Source: Schistosoma haematobium (Eukaryota > Platyhelminthes > Trematoda > Strigeidida > Schistosomatidae). From it: a stretch of DNA of 64,000 bases. Of the stretch, positions 23,705 to 34,615 are shown piece by piece; position 1 is the first letter of the stretch, and every line of letters begins with the position of its first letter. Position numbers and translations under genes: made by a program. Location: assembly GCF_000699445.3 (NCBI RefSeq), contig NC_067196.1, positions 4,725,616 through 4,789,615 on the forward strand, written 5' to 3'. The notes under the pieces are model-generated. The model was not told where the DNA came from. It saw only the letters and a program-made list of their open reading frames with translations, and made no database searches.

Positions 23705-24120
23705 ACAAAACTCCCATTCTGATATTGCTCACTAGTGACTGATTTCAAGAGGCATTTCATGGAGTTCTAGTGGGAAACAGTGATTAGTGGAGTTCAACCT
23801 GGTCTGTTGTGAGATAGTAACTCACTAAATACAATGGTGAATGTGTCACTCAATTTCGTGGATTAGTTGAAGTTAGAAATTAACACCATTGATGCAGGTC
23901 ATCTCAGTGGTCTATTGGTTGAGCGTTTGCGCGCGAGACTAATAGGTTCTTGATTGGAATCTCGTTAGGCGGGATCGTAGATGCGCATTGCTGAGGAGTT
24001 CCATAATAGGACGAAACAGCCGTTCATTGCTTCCACGTTTTCCATGTTGTTCTACCTTCAATTGACTCATGATTTCAACTATTGAAATTACTATAATATC
24101 CACAAAATACCCTTCTGACA
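23705..24120 (+). mobile_element. SINE-B long form, copy 2 of an identical inverted pair
   Basis: Order: end of a preceding tail in direct orientation (CCACACAAAACTCCCATTCT at its 5' edge), long body (CACTAGTGACTGATTTCAAG..), head with A-box TGGTCTATTGGTTGAG and B-box, hammerhead, tail to about 24117. By eye it is base-for-base the reverse complement of 18781-19190 apart from a 10-bp gap and the ends. Confidence 0.88.
23985..24030 (+). ncRNA. Hammerhead ribozyme, SINE-B type
   Basis: Same sequence as the 18865-18910 ribozyme in opposite orientation: intact CTGAGGA and GAAA, GTT cleavage triplet, one stem I mismatch. Confidence 0.65.
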
Positions 24121-24361
24121 TAGATAAAAGTAATTTACTTTACTTTGAAATTTGTTAAACGTTCTCATACGCATTGTACTTATCATCAATGTTTACATTT
24201 TAACGTTTTATAAAAATATAAATCAGAATTTTCTGATCAATTTACAGGTATGAAAACTTGGACTCTTAAAAAGTGTTTTAGATTAAAGAATAAAAATTAG
24301 TTGAAACAATTTAAGCTTATGCTACATTTTTACTCCGAACGTAAAGTTGTTTCAAATAGAT

Positions 24362-24545
24362 GAATTATAGCCAATAGTGGGATCCTGGAAATTTATTAGG
24401 TGGATTTACCTGAATTCCAGTGTTTATGTTCACTCTGGGACTCGAACCTAACGGGTTATTCATTAAGCTACTAAGTTTAGGTAGCCCGAAACTTCTGCAA
24501 CGGGTATCATCTTTATACCAATCAGTATTAACGAGGAGTTTGAAC
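24362..24545 (-). mobile_element. SINE-A head remnant
   Basis: A diverged tRNA-like segment (TGTTCACTCTGGGACTCGAA with TTCATTAAGCTACTAAGT) matches the SINE-A head on the minus strand. The hammerhead part is not recognisable. Confidence 0.45.
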
Positions 24546-25815
24546 ATTCTATCGTCGATAGTCGACTGAATTTCTTATCAATCCTAACTCACAATACTGG
24601 TCATAATTTATGTTATCTATAATAGCTTTGAAGTTTTACCTATTATTTATTTCAAAAGTACAACTATCTCTTTTTATCTTAAAACCTAATTACGACAACA
24701 AACACCTGATTAAAGGTCACTAGTAATCTATATGACCATGAAATAATTAATGGGAAGTGGAAAGAAGTCATGCAGATAAGTTGACACATAAGGAATCCAT
24801 GTCTGAATTGTTCAGGGCGCTAAGTCACATCAACACGTAAGACACGTACTATGTACTAACTCGATGTACCGACTATATTACAATTTTATTGATAGAATCA
24901 AATCCCCATTAATGACTAGACAAATATGATATAGATTACCAATCAGTTATCAATTGGTGTACATATGAGTGTGATAATATTCACAATTATACAATATACC
25001 CTTTTGGACGAGAATAATTTTATGTCGGTTTTCGGAAGAACCAGATACTATTCAGGCCTTAGCATTACAATCCGAATAACACAATTCAGTCCTGTGATGC
25101 AACCCACACAGGTACCCAGCATCCTAGTAGATCATTAAATATAAGGGTTTCAGTTACTGGAAAAATCTCTTTTCTCAAGATATTTAAAAAGCCTTGCTGA
25201 AAAGGGTCAACCATTTTGATATTGAAGTGCTATACATTTGAAAAGATACTAATAGTGCATTTGTATTCAACCCAGCATTTCTTAATGAATTTAATCATAA
25301 CTCATACATGATATCCAGTTATTCTGAGAGAAAAAATGTAACTTCACACAAGGGAAAATTTTTGTTAGTGTTTTTTATGACGTACTTGCTTTTGACTTGA
25401 AACAGATCTGGGGTATTTTGATTTAAATACACTGTGATATGAAGGCAACTGTGTTTTTTTAATCTGCTCTTCACCATAAGGGTTATACTGGCCGGGAGCT
25501 AAACACAAATTCTGAAATCGGGATAAGAAATATCATTTGAAATAACCATCATAAATATTCCTTGATTTGAAGTAATAAAAACTGATTGAGATTACATATG
25601 TAAATCATTGGATCGTGGCTTCTTTGTCTAGAGTTCAAGTGAAGAACTTGAGAGTTTTCTGTACGATCCAGTATGGTCGTGGGTGTTTACTTCTGCTAGG
25701 TCGAAGCACCTGTCTAGTACTCCCTGGTTCCCAAAGACTATTAAACTAAGGTCAGTTTATTGTAATGATTGTGGAAATATCTAAACTAGTTGAAGTTTTG
25801 TAATTACGTTTTCGT
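24546..25815. other. Unassigned intronic DNA
   Basis: No supported gene or repeat. Confidence 0.4.
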
Positions 25816-25817
25816 CT

Positions 25818-26052
25818 CACTGTGGATTTTATGGTAATTTCAATAGTTGAATTTATGAGTCAAGTAAAGCTAGACCACCATGGAAATCCTGAAGACCGAT
25901 AGATCCTGGGTTCGAATTTCGCGAGGTGGGATAGTGGATGCGCACCTCTGAGGAGTCACACAATAGGACAAAACGGACGTCCAGTGCTTCCAGGCTTTCT
26001 ATGGTGGTCTAGATTCTATTGACTCATGATCTCAATTATTGAAAATATTCGA
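25818..26052 (+). mobile_element. SINE-B with inverted 5' arm, dead hammerhead
   Basis: Starts with an inverted tail arm (25820-25892, TTTCAATAGTTGAATTTATG), joined to a truncated head (B-box GGTTCGAATTTC), hammerhead at 25942-25987, and tail. The ribozyme has AAAA for GAAA and a poor stem I. Same architecture as 8209-8430. Confidence 0.8.
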
Positions 26053-26099
26053 AATAATCAAGTCAAACCTTGGTAATGATACCTATATTCAGATAACTA

Positions 26100-27845
26100 A
26101 CTTTAAATGTAAAAAGAAACGTCGCCTGACGGGGCAAGCCTCAAAATCGATGTAACGATATGCTCAAATGGACCACATTGCCATCATCCATCGCTGAGAA
26201 GGCTCGAAAAAAGACTGTCGTTCATTCTGGAGCACATGTTTAGGCTTAAATCATTCTTTAGCTTGAGTACGTTTTCTTCGCATCTTACTGGACGCACAAA
26301 AGCCACGACAAGAGAACCACTGACAGTTCAACTCTATGATGAAAAATCTAAGAATATATTTCAGGAACATCTAAAAGAGTTAATCAACGGTAAAAGTGAT
26401 ATAAATCACGAGGTACCTTGTCGTTATATTCAAAAGCTGTGGAGAACGACAATGATAGCTACCACTAACCTAAACCAAAAGGTTAGAAACAATCAGTGGA
26501 TGTTAGTGGGATCTACTGAACCGATAGATACTCAACAACGCATCACATCTGGCTCCGAACGCGATGATAAGTGGAGGCAGCTTGGTCTCAGGCTGGAAAA
26601 AGCCTACTCAACAGTTCTAGATGAGTGGTGAGTAGCGACGGCAGTAGAGATGGAAAAGGCAGTGGTGACGGGTAACAATAATCAACTGTTCAGGCTTGTC
26701 GAGGAAACCGGAATTAAAAAGTTGGCTGTTAGTGAGACTATCTTGAAAAATAATTACAGTATTATTTACTTTTAATCCAGGTGGTTGGACTGGTCGTCAG
26801 AATGTCTTAGTGGACAGTTGAACTGGCCTTCAACCACGTCTCTGTTACCCACCATTATAAAGCAATGAAGTTGCAAACTCTGTAGGTAATCTAACTCAAG
26901 AGAGAGAGAGTCAATGCCTGATGGATTTACTGAGATCTTGGCTAAAATCTGGAACTGCATGAGATCTCATCTAACTGGTCTCGATCGCTGATCATCTCAG
27001 TTTATAAGAAGGGACAAAAATCCTCTTGTGACAATCACAGAAGAATCTGTTTAACTAAGATGTCTAAAATACTAGTCTCGTTAATACTTCGACGTCTAAT
27101 TAGAGCTCGTGAGGAGCAAACCCGAGAAAACCAGGCTGGTTTCAGACGTAAACGAGTATGTATAGACCGAGTATTCACCCTTCACCAGGTTCTGAAACAT
27201 AGACATACTTTTCGATGTCCGATTATAGTTATATTTCTTGACCTTAATACGGAGTTCAACTACGAGGATCGTGAGGTTCTGTGGCGGTGTCTATCATTGA
27301 AAGACATCCCAAAGAAGTACATTGACATCATACAGGCTCTCTTCTCGAACATTCCTAGTTGAGTCAGAGCTTGTGAAGAACTATCAGGGTCATCTGCTTC
27401 TTCTATTTTTATCCAACTTGTCGTTGACATGTTATTAGAAGTAACACTTTGATTGCTTACCTTTTCAGGAGTTTTCCTATCGAGAGATTCACTTGTTGAC
27501 TTGGAATACCTCGATAATATAGTTCTGTTTGATGCTGACACAATGCCGTCTTCTGACCACATTCAATAACGACACAAGCATGTTTCGGATGTGATTCTAA
27601 CCTTTCAAATCCAAAATGTTGCTTCAGGATTGACCTGAGTTAGTCATAGGGAGTGAAGTAGTTGGACGTATCGACCACCTCACTTATCCTGAGAGTCTCA
27701 TCCACACTGATGGTCTGATTTTTGAAGAAATCTCAGCAGGAATTCAGAAGGTTTTATTGCCATTTGCCAACTTGCTGTGTGGGGAAGATATCGTGCTTCC
27801 AGTTTATAATTGCTTGATGAGTACATTCGCCAAGTGATCATAATT
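26100..27845 (+). mobile_element. Second LINE family, RT-region pseudogene
   Basis: 26236-26631 encodes the linker before the RT (KLWRTTMIATTNLNQKVRN, then SERDDKWRQLGLRLEKAYST). 27060-27362 encodes RT blocks (KILVSLILRRLIRAREEQTR, NQAGFRRKR, VIFLDLNTEFNYEDREVLWR, CLSLKDIPKKYIDIIQALFS). 27600-27830 encodes a late block (GRIDHLTYLESLIHTDGL-like, shifted). The catalytic double-aspartate block is near 27500-27545 (VDLEYLDNIVLFDADTMP-like), with its DD changed. It has several frameshifts and is non-functional. It differs from the RTE copies. Confidence 0.8.
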
Positions 27846-29200
27846 TTTTCTGCTTTGACAGTCCTAATTTTCCGAGAGTTTATTACTATGTAAGTTAATT
27901 CTTACTCTATGTTACATTATCGTATGCCAGTCATATATATACAGGTAAAATTATAATGTTTATTACATGTAATAAAATATTTGACGTCAAATACTAATCA
28001 ACATAATATTCGGTGGTTATAGACTTTGGATGACGCGGCTTAAATCGTTTATAATGGTTTAGGCGTATTTTCACGTAATCGTCTCTTGTATCCTAAGTTT
28101 CTAAATTCTTCATAATTGTTTTTAGATTTCACTAATTTATATTTTCTTGAATCATATCTTAGATACTTAATCTTTTCTATTACTACCAGAAGTGCGACTA
28201 ACTCTACTACTTCGGGAATAGCCATAATGATGTCATCTCTTTGTGCTAATGTGGTATGACAAATTGGACCGATGTACTTACGTATCGGGTTTATGCTGCA
28301 ACTGACTGACGTTCCACGATTACTTCAAATACTTGTCAGTACACTTTTATGTTACCTCCTATCCTAGTGTTCAAAGACAGACGGGATGACAGGATGAAGT
28401 CATTGGTATCTGGAGCGAGCTATGTAAGTAGGTGCAGACTACCTAGTTGGGGTTTGCGTGATTATCGATCTTGAATGACGTAGCTCAAAAACGTTCGCAA
28501 CATTTTTTAAAATATTAAATTTAACTTTTTAGCTGTTACAACTTCACAGAGTATAATTGCAGAATTTTTTATGTCTGTCAATGGTGCAATAGTTAACGAC
28601 CATTAAATTGAAGTCCTACAGTGCATATTTCATATGCTCAGTTAATTTACAATATATGAATTTAATGAACTTGGTAAAGAGGACGAAAAACACCGACCAG
28701 TGTTAATTCAATCGATTCATCTCAAAATAACTCAACAGTATGACGAAAATGTTTATTCAGTCATGTAATTCGATGATAACTGTTTGATTTATAGTTTTTA
28801 AAAAAAATAATAGGTGAATAAAGATTTGAGAATTAAGGGTTGTCAAACAATTTCTCCATGGTAGGGATTATTAGTCCCCTGAAAATTGGTGAAACGACTT
28901 AGTGAAGAGTTCAATCTAGCTTAAAGTATAGACAAAGTGCCTTCTACCACTATTTAAGCAATATCAAGTAATGTCCATATTAATTCTGATCGACTTTGAC
29001 TGGAGACCAAGTGGAATATTCGATTGCTGTTAATGAAAAGAAAACACGTTTCCAATCATTTTTTACAAATTATTCTCAACCCAACATCTTGCATCGTTCA
29101 GAATGAATCATACATTATTCATAATAAATTAAAGAAACAAAATGAAACTTTTCAATGTACAAATGTACGAAGTTTGGAGAGATTCTTTAAGCCTATATCG
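27846..29200. other. Unassigned, possibly repetitive intronic DNA
   Basis: Two stretches (around 28015-28060 and 28460-28510) share a GGATGACGCGGCTTAAAxCG-like motif, and another weak match is near 33720. This hints at an old repeat, but I cannot name it. Confidence 0.3.
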
Positions 29201-29203
29201 TGG

Positions 29204-29300
29204 TAATCCGCACAGGATGCACATTCGCCAGCAAGAGACTGATCAACTGCTGTCTTAAGTAACAGTAGGAAGATACAAGTAGAACAACACCAAGGGAATT
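29204..29300 (+). mobile_element. SINE-A fragment (post-ribozyme arm)
   Basis: Carries AAGAGACTGATCAACTGC and GGAAGATACAAGTAGAACAA, the SINE-A segment between ribozyme and head. No hammerhead. Confidence 0.6.
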
Positions 29301-29569
29301 TCACTGTTATAATTACAGCAGTTCATTATAAATGCAGGTCAAAATTAGATATCAAGATGAATATTAACGTTTGAAATAATCATATTTTTAAAATGCAAGA
29401 TATAAATTTAGGATTGTCAGTGTAACAACTAGCATTTATAAGTTCTCTGTAAAGTTCTGAGACTTGATCCCTAGTAGGGATTTTTATCGGTATTGAAAAG
29501 TTCCATTATATGACGATTTGACTTTCTAACGCATCCTGGCTTGCATCGATTGTCTAGTTAAAGTCAATC

Positions 29570-29825
29570 TGTGATATATGTAGCACACACATTGAGGAAA
29601 GTACCGAAATGTGTCACAAACCAAATTCTCATTTGGAATCCTCAAGGCCAAAGAAGAAGCGATAGATCAAAGAACACATTACATCGAGAAATGGAGACAG
29701 ACATGAGAAGAATGAACAACAATTGGATAGAAATAGAAAGAAAGGCCCAGAACTGAGTGGGTTGGAGAATGCTGGTCAGCTGTCCATGCTCTATTAGGAG
29801 TAACAGGCGTAAGTCAAGTAAGCGA
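29570..29825 (+). mobile_element. RTE LINE 3' fragment
   Basis: Encodes [26 protein letters not shown] and METDMRRMNNNWIEIERKAQ, then the terminal GGAGTAACAGGCGTAAG. A frameshift lies near 29665. Intronic. Confidence 0.85.
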
Positions 29826-30270
29826 TAAATATATATATATAGACTATAAATTAAACAGCTTGCATACATTTCCTATAATAAACAGTTACTTTAGTAAACC
29901 AGAATGATTTTCAAAAAATACCAAATATCATTTTTATTTATTTATCTTATTAAAAGGATATCAACCATAAGATAATCCAAAAATCAGAAATGACTACAAT
30001 TATGGTAACGAGCATGTCTATCTTAGATGAGGCTAATTTTTTCATACTGGTGGGGGATTTTTTCACCAAAAAATGATAGAAATTCATGTTAAAGCTAGTC
30101 ATTAGTAAGTGTATGAATTTCACTTAGTAAGGTAGCTGTTCAGAGATTTTTTTCTGAGGTTTCAAGTTAATGTGCATTAATTACTAATTTTGATCCTTAA
30201 TGAAATTTGCATCTATGAACAATATCAAGACATTCTCTTACGATATAGATGTCTCAACAGAAATGAATTA

Positions 30271-30402
30271 TGTTTTTGATTGAGATCATGAACCGATTAA
30301 TGTTAGACCATCATTGAAAACCTGAAAGCACTAGACGGCCGTTTCGTCCTATATTGGGACTCCTCAGCAGTGAGTATCCACCATCCCGCTCGCGAGTTCT
30401 TC
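30271..30402 (-). mobile_element. SINE-B short form
   Basis: Same subfamily tail as 22092-22243 (GATCATGAACCGATTAATGT), hammerhead, and truncation just after GATCCCGC. No head. Confidence 0.75.
30328..30373 (-). ncRNA. Hammerhead ribozyme, SINE-B type, core intact
   Basis: CTGAGGA, stem II GTCC/GGAC, GAAA and GTC are present. Stem I TCACTG/TAGTGC keeps four pairs plus a G-U, with the outermost pair lost. Confidence 0.7.
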
Positions 30403-30574
30403 TTGGCTTTCCTAATGTTATATATATGAAATACATTACAATGACTAACATTACAATTGTGTACACATTTTAAAATACCTCTTGATTTTGACACTATAGA
30501 TATTTTATACGAATATTTGTCAAGATTAAGAGGAATAGTTTGACAAAAATTGGGTGCCAAGTATTGAGAATTAT

Positions 30575-31615
30575 AATTGAAACAACCTCAGCGATTGAAA
30601 TTTAAAAATGATTCCGTTTTGTCCAACTAATTTGTCTGGACCTCTTCAGAGTAGAATAATCAAAATCAAATCAAATCTATACTGTGCTTATTCAATCATA
30701 TTTAGATGTTGACTTCAGTAAATAGGATAACATGAGTTAGTTACATGAGAATCATGTGAAAAGTCCACGATGTGGAAATAAATGACTAAAATCAGTTGTC
30801 TCTCTTTGCGTGTGTGTATGTGTTTATGTATGTGTGTGTGTTTATGTATGTATGTATGTGTAAGAATGAGTTATGAATGAATGATATTCGGTGTTATATG
30901 AAGGAATAAGTAAATAAGAATGCAAGTTCAAGGTTGAAAAAATTGTTTATGAATCATTGAAATGCAAATAAAAATGGGACTCATCAATTAGATAATTGTA
31001 TTGCCAAAAATAACTCACATTAAATTCCAGTCAAAGTAACGATGCATGTGAAATAAACAGACTGGATAAAGAAAAGGGTCTAATTACTTGTCAGGTAGTC
31101 TCTAGTTGAATACCATCCTTTTAGTTCAGGCTATTCTTGTTCGCCCATATATACAGCACTTCTGCTGTCAATCTTTCCTTATGAATGCTTAAAACCTTTC
31201 TGAAGTATTTTTGTCCCTTCAAAATTAATCTTGTGTTCTGTTTCTAACGCATGTAACACTATCGCAAATTCATTCTCCAGTTTCATTAAGTCAACTGAGG
31301 ATTTGGGCACATTTTTCAAACATTGTTTGTGTTCCTTCAATCTTACACTCAAATCATGAACTTTTTCACATGATTCTCAGGTAACTGATTCATGTTATCC
31401 TATTTACTAAAATCAACATCCAAATATAAATTGAATTAGCACAGTATAGATTTGATTTGATTTGATTGTTAAAACGCTATGCAATCATTCTTTGATAATT
31501 GTAATCTTGATTGTTGTCTCCTGAAGAGGTCCAGGCAAGCCAGTTGGGCGAAACGTTGGAATTACTTTTTTTTTAATTAAAAATTTCAATCACTGAGATT
31601 ATTTTAAATACACAA
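30575..31615 (-). mobile_element. 5'-truncated Penelope-like element with inverted tail
   Basis: 31400-31085 on the minus strand encodes the PLE C-terminus (blocks like FAIVLHALETEHKINFEGTK, then YKERLTAEVLYIWANKNSLN and KDGIQ, with frame changes). Downstream, 30780-30585 is the 3' non-coding end. At the other side, 31370-31612 is an inverted copy of that 3' end (shared blocks CAAATCAAATCTATACTGTG, GGATAACATGA, TGGACCTCTTCAG). The two arms are ~200 bp each. Inverted terminal arrangement is a known habit of PLEs. Lies in the intron between exons 31803-31722 and 20553-20449. A TATG/GTGT microsatellite is at 30807-30865. Confidence 0.75.
31517..31565 (+). ncRNA. Hammerhead-like motif, PLE type
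   Basis: CTGAAGA (31521-31527), a bulged G, GTCC ... GGGC forming an imperfect stem II, GAAA at 31550-31553, then a palindromic ACGT stem III and GTT. The inverted arm at 30614-30649 has GTCC/GGAC but AAAA. PLEs of many animals carry HHR motifs in this position. Stem I is weak here, so activity is doubtful. Confidence 0.4.
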
Positions 31616-31721
31616 TTTTCACATTAAAATAGAGATATGAATTATATATTTTTTTATACTACTTACAATTGAAATAAGTAGTATGTCAATTATATTTTCA
31701 TTATTTTATAAATCAACTTAC

Positions 31722-31803
31722 TTTATCTTGTAAACCAAACAATAAATCATTAAATTTTCTCGGTATATTTTTAAATGAATATGTTCTATGACATTGATTT
31801 AAT
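31722..31803 (-). CDS. STPG-like gene, 82-bp exon
   Basis: The acceptor TTTTATAG precedes 31803 and the donor AAA|GTAAGT follows 31722. It takes one base to complete the codon left by exon 34006-33817 (making Lys), then reads LNQCHRTYSFKNIPRKF and NDLLFGLQDK and ends on a whole codon, which matches the phase-0 start of the next exon. The other two frames are closed by stops. The TYSFKN..PRKF pattern fits the spacer that precedes each PG repeat in this family. Too short for an ORF scan. Confidence 0.78.
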
Positions 31804-32200
31804 CTATAAAATGAACAACGACCAAATAAATAAACAAGTTAGATAAACAAACCAAAAGTGAATTCGTATAGCGAGATTACATCAATAAGTAGTAATAATA
31901 AAAGTGATATATTTGATTAACCAATATAAAGTAGATCAACATATGTATGTCGGATCTCATTCATTTGGGTTATACATAGTTTTAGTTTCTATTTCACTTA
32001 TATGATAAATAGGTTTATTTTATATAAAGTAAATAATAGATTTAAATATTGTTGAAATGTCAAAAGGATATTCAAGGCATAATTTTATGTCATAATATTT
32101 TGCTTTGTATCTTTTCAATTAATTTCTATAGTGGTCATTTGTTATTTGAAAATCAAGATTATGTTTTGAAATGAATGTGTTGGCAGAGATATTGTTTCAA
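31804..32200. other. Intron sequence, nothing recognised
   Basis: Lies in the 2.0-kb intron between the first two recognised exons, upstream of an RTE insertion. Confidence 0.45.
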
Positions 32201-32207
32201 TATAACA

Positions 32208-32645
32208 TATTTACTTCTTTACTTATGCCTGTTACTCCCAATAGAGCATAAACAGTTGACCAGCATTCTCCAACGCACTCTGTCCTGGGCCTTCCTGTCA
32301 TGTTCTATACAATTGCTGTTCATTCATCTCATGTTTCTCTCCATTTGCTTCTTTGATCTTCCTCTTCTTCTTTGGCCTTGAGGATTCCAAATGAGAGCTT
32401 GTCTTGTGACGCAATTGAGTGATTTCCTCAATGTGTGTCCTATCCACTTCCAGCACTTCTTCCTGATTTCTTCCTCCACTGGAATCTGGTTTGTTCTCTT
32501 CCACAGTAAGTTGTTACTGATAATATCTGGCCAACGGATCCTAAGTATTTTGCGTAGACAACTGTTAATAAACACATGCATTTTTGGATGATGTCTTTCG
32601 TAATTCTCCAAGTTTCCGCCCTGAACATAAATGACTGAAAAGCTT
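32208..32645 (-). mobile_element. RTE LINE 3' fragment, deletion subfamily (copy 1)
   Basis: Minus-strand RTE C-terminal region with the terminus at 32208-32240. It shares with 43535-43940 the same short deletion that turns the [13 protein letters not shown] block into KKQMERNMR followed by a stop, plus most private substitutions. It is therefore a sister copy of that element. Confidence 0.88.
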
Positions 32646-33810
32646 GATATTCTCAATATTTACTGATTATCATCGAAGCAAACCTGTAATCTTGACAAAA
32701 ATAATGTTCTGTTATGGGATTCGAACCACTATAAACCCCAGTACCCTCACGATCAAGTTAGTCGCATGGTGATTAGCCTATTGTTTTGCACTTTTTTACT
32801 CGCTGACGTCAGGCATATTTACTTCTGAATAGCTCAAGAAATTTCGGTTTCCCTATTGCAAGTGACAATTTTCCGCCGTTATATCATAAATAATACTAGG
32901 GGAAAATTTTTTTATTCCTTTAATAGTTTTGTTTTTCGTTCCCCGGTTATGTAATAAGTTTATTTCAATGATTCCCAGATAGTTTATGTGACGCTTAATT
33001 CATATCTTAAACTAGTGTTTTCTCCATTTGACTAATTACACTAAAATCAACGGATTAGTGAGTACTTGCTTTAAGGGCACACTTTTCCAAAGTGAATCTA
33101 ACTTAAAACTTTACCATAAGAACACCAATATTGTAAAGTTAATGGTGAGTACTTCAATGTGCTCGGCTAATCCAGACAATTCACGTGCCTGTATTCGAGT
33201 GCTAGGTGAGAGATGATAAACAATGAACGCTGTCGGACGAAGCCGATTATGCAACTCATAGCTTATAAATTCAAAGAATTTATGCATGAATATATATATA
33301 CATATATACATATATATGAATGACTTGTGTACAGATGTTCGGTCTGTCAATTATAACTTCTTAATCATTATCAGTCTTCTCATTCACATAAAGCGTTTGG
33401 CTTGCATATAGGGACCCTATATATCAGTGTCTAGATCGGAGGACAGTGTAAAAATACAGCAGTAGACGCTTCAAATTCAACCACGTATTTCCCAGTTGGT
33501 TTCATGAGCTAGGAATAAACAACTGATCGATATTTCGCGGTCTCAATCACTTTCTCTTTAGTGTCAAGTCACGTAACTATATAGAAATATCCAACTGTGA
33601 AATGTATAATTCATAGGTATTTTACACCTAGTATTACTATTTCCAGTCAATTAAATTTCTTGTTTTAAACCAGCCACTCAGTGGTGACAATTAAAATGAT
33701 AAGAAATAGAAGTTTGGGATGACCCGTCTCAAAATTTATTAACAATTTAAACAACTTCACAAAGAATAATAATTTAATAGTAATACAAATATTTTATAAA
33801 GATTAAGCCA
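32646..33810. other. Unassigned intronic DNA
   Basis: A possible tRNA-like scrap (GGGATTCGAACCACTATAAA) at 32718-32740 is too weak to name. TATATA runs lie near 33290-33315. Confidence 0.35.
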
Positions 33811-33816
33811 GCCTAC

Positions 33817-34006
33817 TTTTCGTCTACTCCATTAACGTTATAAGCACCGGGAAGTAACCATAAACCATCATTAGTAAATGTTGAGCATTGTCTCATTCGA
33901 CCAGTATTCTTGAAACCATAAGAAATCGGACGTACGACAACTAGTCGTTTTATATCATAACGTGTAGGACTTGGACTATTCTGAGAATTGATAGGGAATA
34001 AATCAT
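33817..34006 (-). CDS. STPG-like gene, 190-bp exon (most 5' found)
   Basis: The donor GAAAA|GTAGGC lies at 33816-33811 on the minus strand. The acceptor is inferred as GTAAAAG above 34006; an alternative AG at 33981 would shorten the exon. It reads DLFPINSQNSPSPTRYDI, VVRPISYGFKNTGRMRQCS and LLPGAYNVNGVDE, ending with two bases of a Lys codon. SPTRYDI and LLPGAYN are PG-repeat-like cores, and ISYGFK..RMRQ is the spacer. Its 3' phase fits the next exon. The upstream start of the gene is not found. Confidence 0.75.
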
Positions 34007-34109
34007 CTTTTACAAAAACAAACAGCATTCCAGAATGATTAACTACGAGAATGTTTGGCCTCAGTTAAACAACGAAACCAAATAAAAACAGAAAATTTTA
34101 AAATAAACA

Positions 34110-34309
34110 AGATCGGGGATTTGTGGGGATTGTAGTAGTTTCAAGCTAGACCATGATTGAAAACCTGAAAACACTAGACAGCCGTTTCGTCCTAGTATGG
34201 GACTCCTCAGTGTTGCGCATCCACGATCCCGCACCGAAGGGACTCGAACCCAGGACCTTTGGTCCCAACTGTTAAAATTACTACAACCTCCACTAATCCT
34301 CATTCTGAT
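34110..34309 (-). mobile_element. SINE-B with inverted arm, flanked by AATAAACA
   Basis: Minus-strand order: inverted tail arm (34309-34262, TAACAGTTGGGA), truncated head with B-box GGTTCGAGTCCC, hammerhead, tail. Direct repeats AATAAACA occur at 34102-34109 and 34310-34317. The arm is fused directly to the truncated head, as at 8209 and 47337. Confidence 0.8.
34171..34216 (-). ncRNA. Hammerhead ribozyme, SINE-B type, weak stem I
   Basis: CTGAGGA, GTCC/GGAC, GAAA and GTC are intact. Stem I GCAACA/TAGTGT has two mismatches, so folding is probably poor. Confidence 0.55.
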
Positions 34310-34344
34310 AATAAACAGAATTGCTTCAGTTCATTTCTGTATTG

Positions 34345-34615
34345 GTTGTTTGAAACTTCCCATTGTTGTTTAGGACTGTGACTGATCAGTCTCTTATTAG
34401 GATATATGTTCATCCTGTGAGAATAGGCTCGATATTTCCTTAAATCTCAAGTGTTAAAGGGGAAGATGAATAGTAGCTAGCAATGGAATCCAAGACACAA
34501 GAGTTGATGTTTACTCCGAGATGCATGTACATACATCTGACGAATCTCAATATAGGTCGTAACGTGCGTCTTGGATTCCACTGCTAGCCACCATTCATCT
34601 CTGCTTAAATATGAA
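34345..34615 (+). mobile_element. SINE-A pair of inverted arms around a dead hammerhead
   Basis: 34345-34500 is the post-ribozyme region in minus orientation. 34501-34615 is pre-ribozyme, hammerhead (34529-34576) and post-ribozyme in plus orientation. The arms (GAATAGTAGCTAGCAATGGA at 34466 and its counterpart near 34580-34602) form a ~35-bp stem with the ribozyme in the loop. The core reads CTGACGA but GTAA replaces GAAA, so it should be inactive. Confidence 0.7.

Larger units (their letters stand above)
18650..34006 (-). other. STPG-like host gene (3' portion), four exons
   Basis: Gene span inferred from exons 34006-33817, 31803-31722, 20553-20449 and 18723-18688 plus AATAAA at 18675-18670. 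Reading phases join exactly: exon 1 ends with two bases of a codon and exon 2 supplies one; exon 2 ends on a full codon; exon 3 is 105 bp and phase 0; exon 4 opens in frame. The joined protein has PGAYN, PPPGAYN and PGPGTY repeats with SPF/RF-type spacers between them, as in sperm-tail PG-rich-repeat proteins (STPG1/2, ODF3 group), which associate with axonemal or sperm-tail structures. The introns are about 2.0, 11.2 and 1.7 kb and contain many transposon insertions. The 5' end is not identified. Confidence 0.8.

Noticed and set aside
32298..32504. 68-codon frame identical to the one at 43646-43852
   Set aside because: The identity reflects two sister RTE copies and the frame is out of register with the RTE protein, so it is not a conserved small gene.
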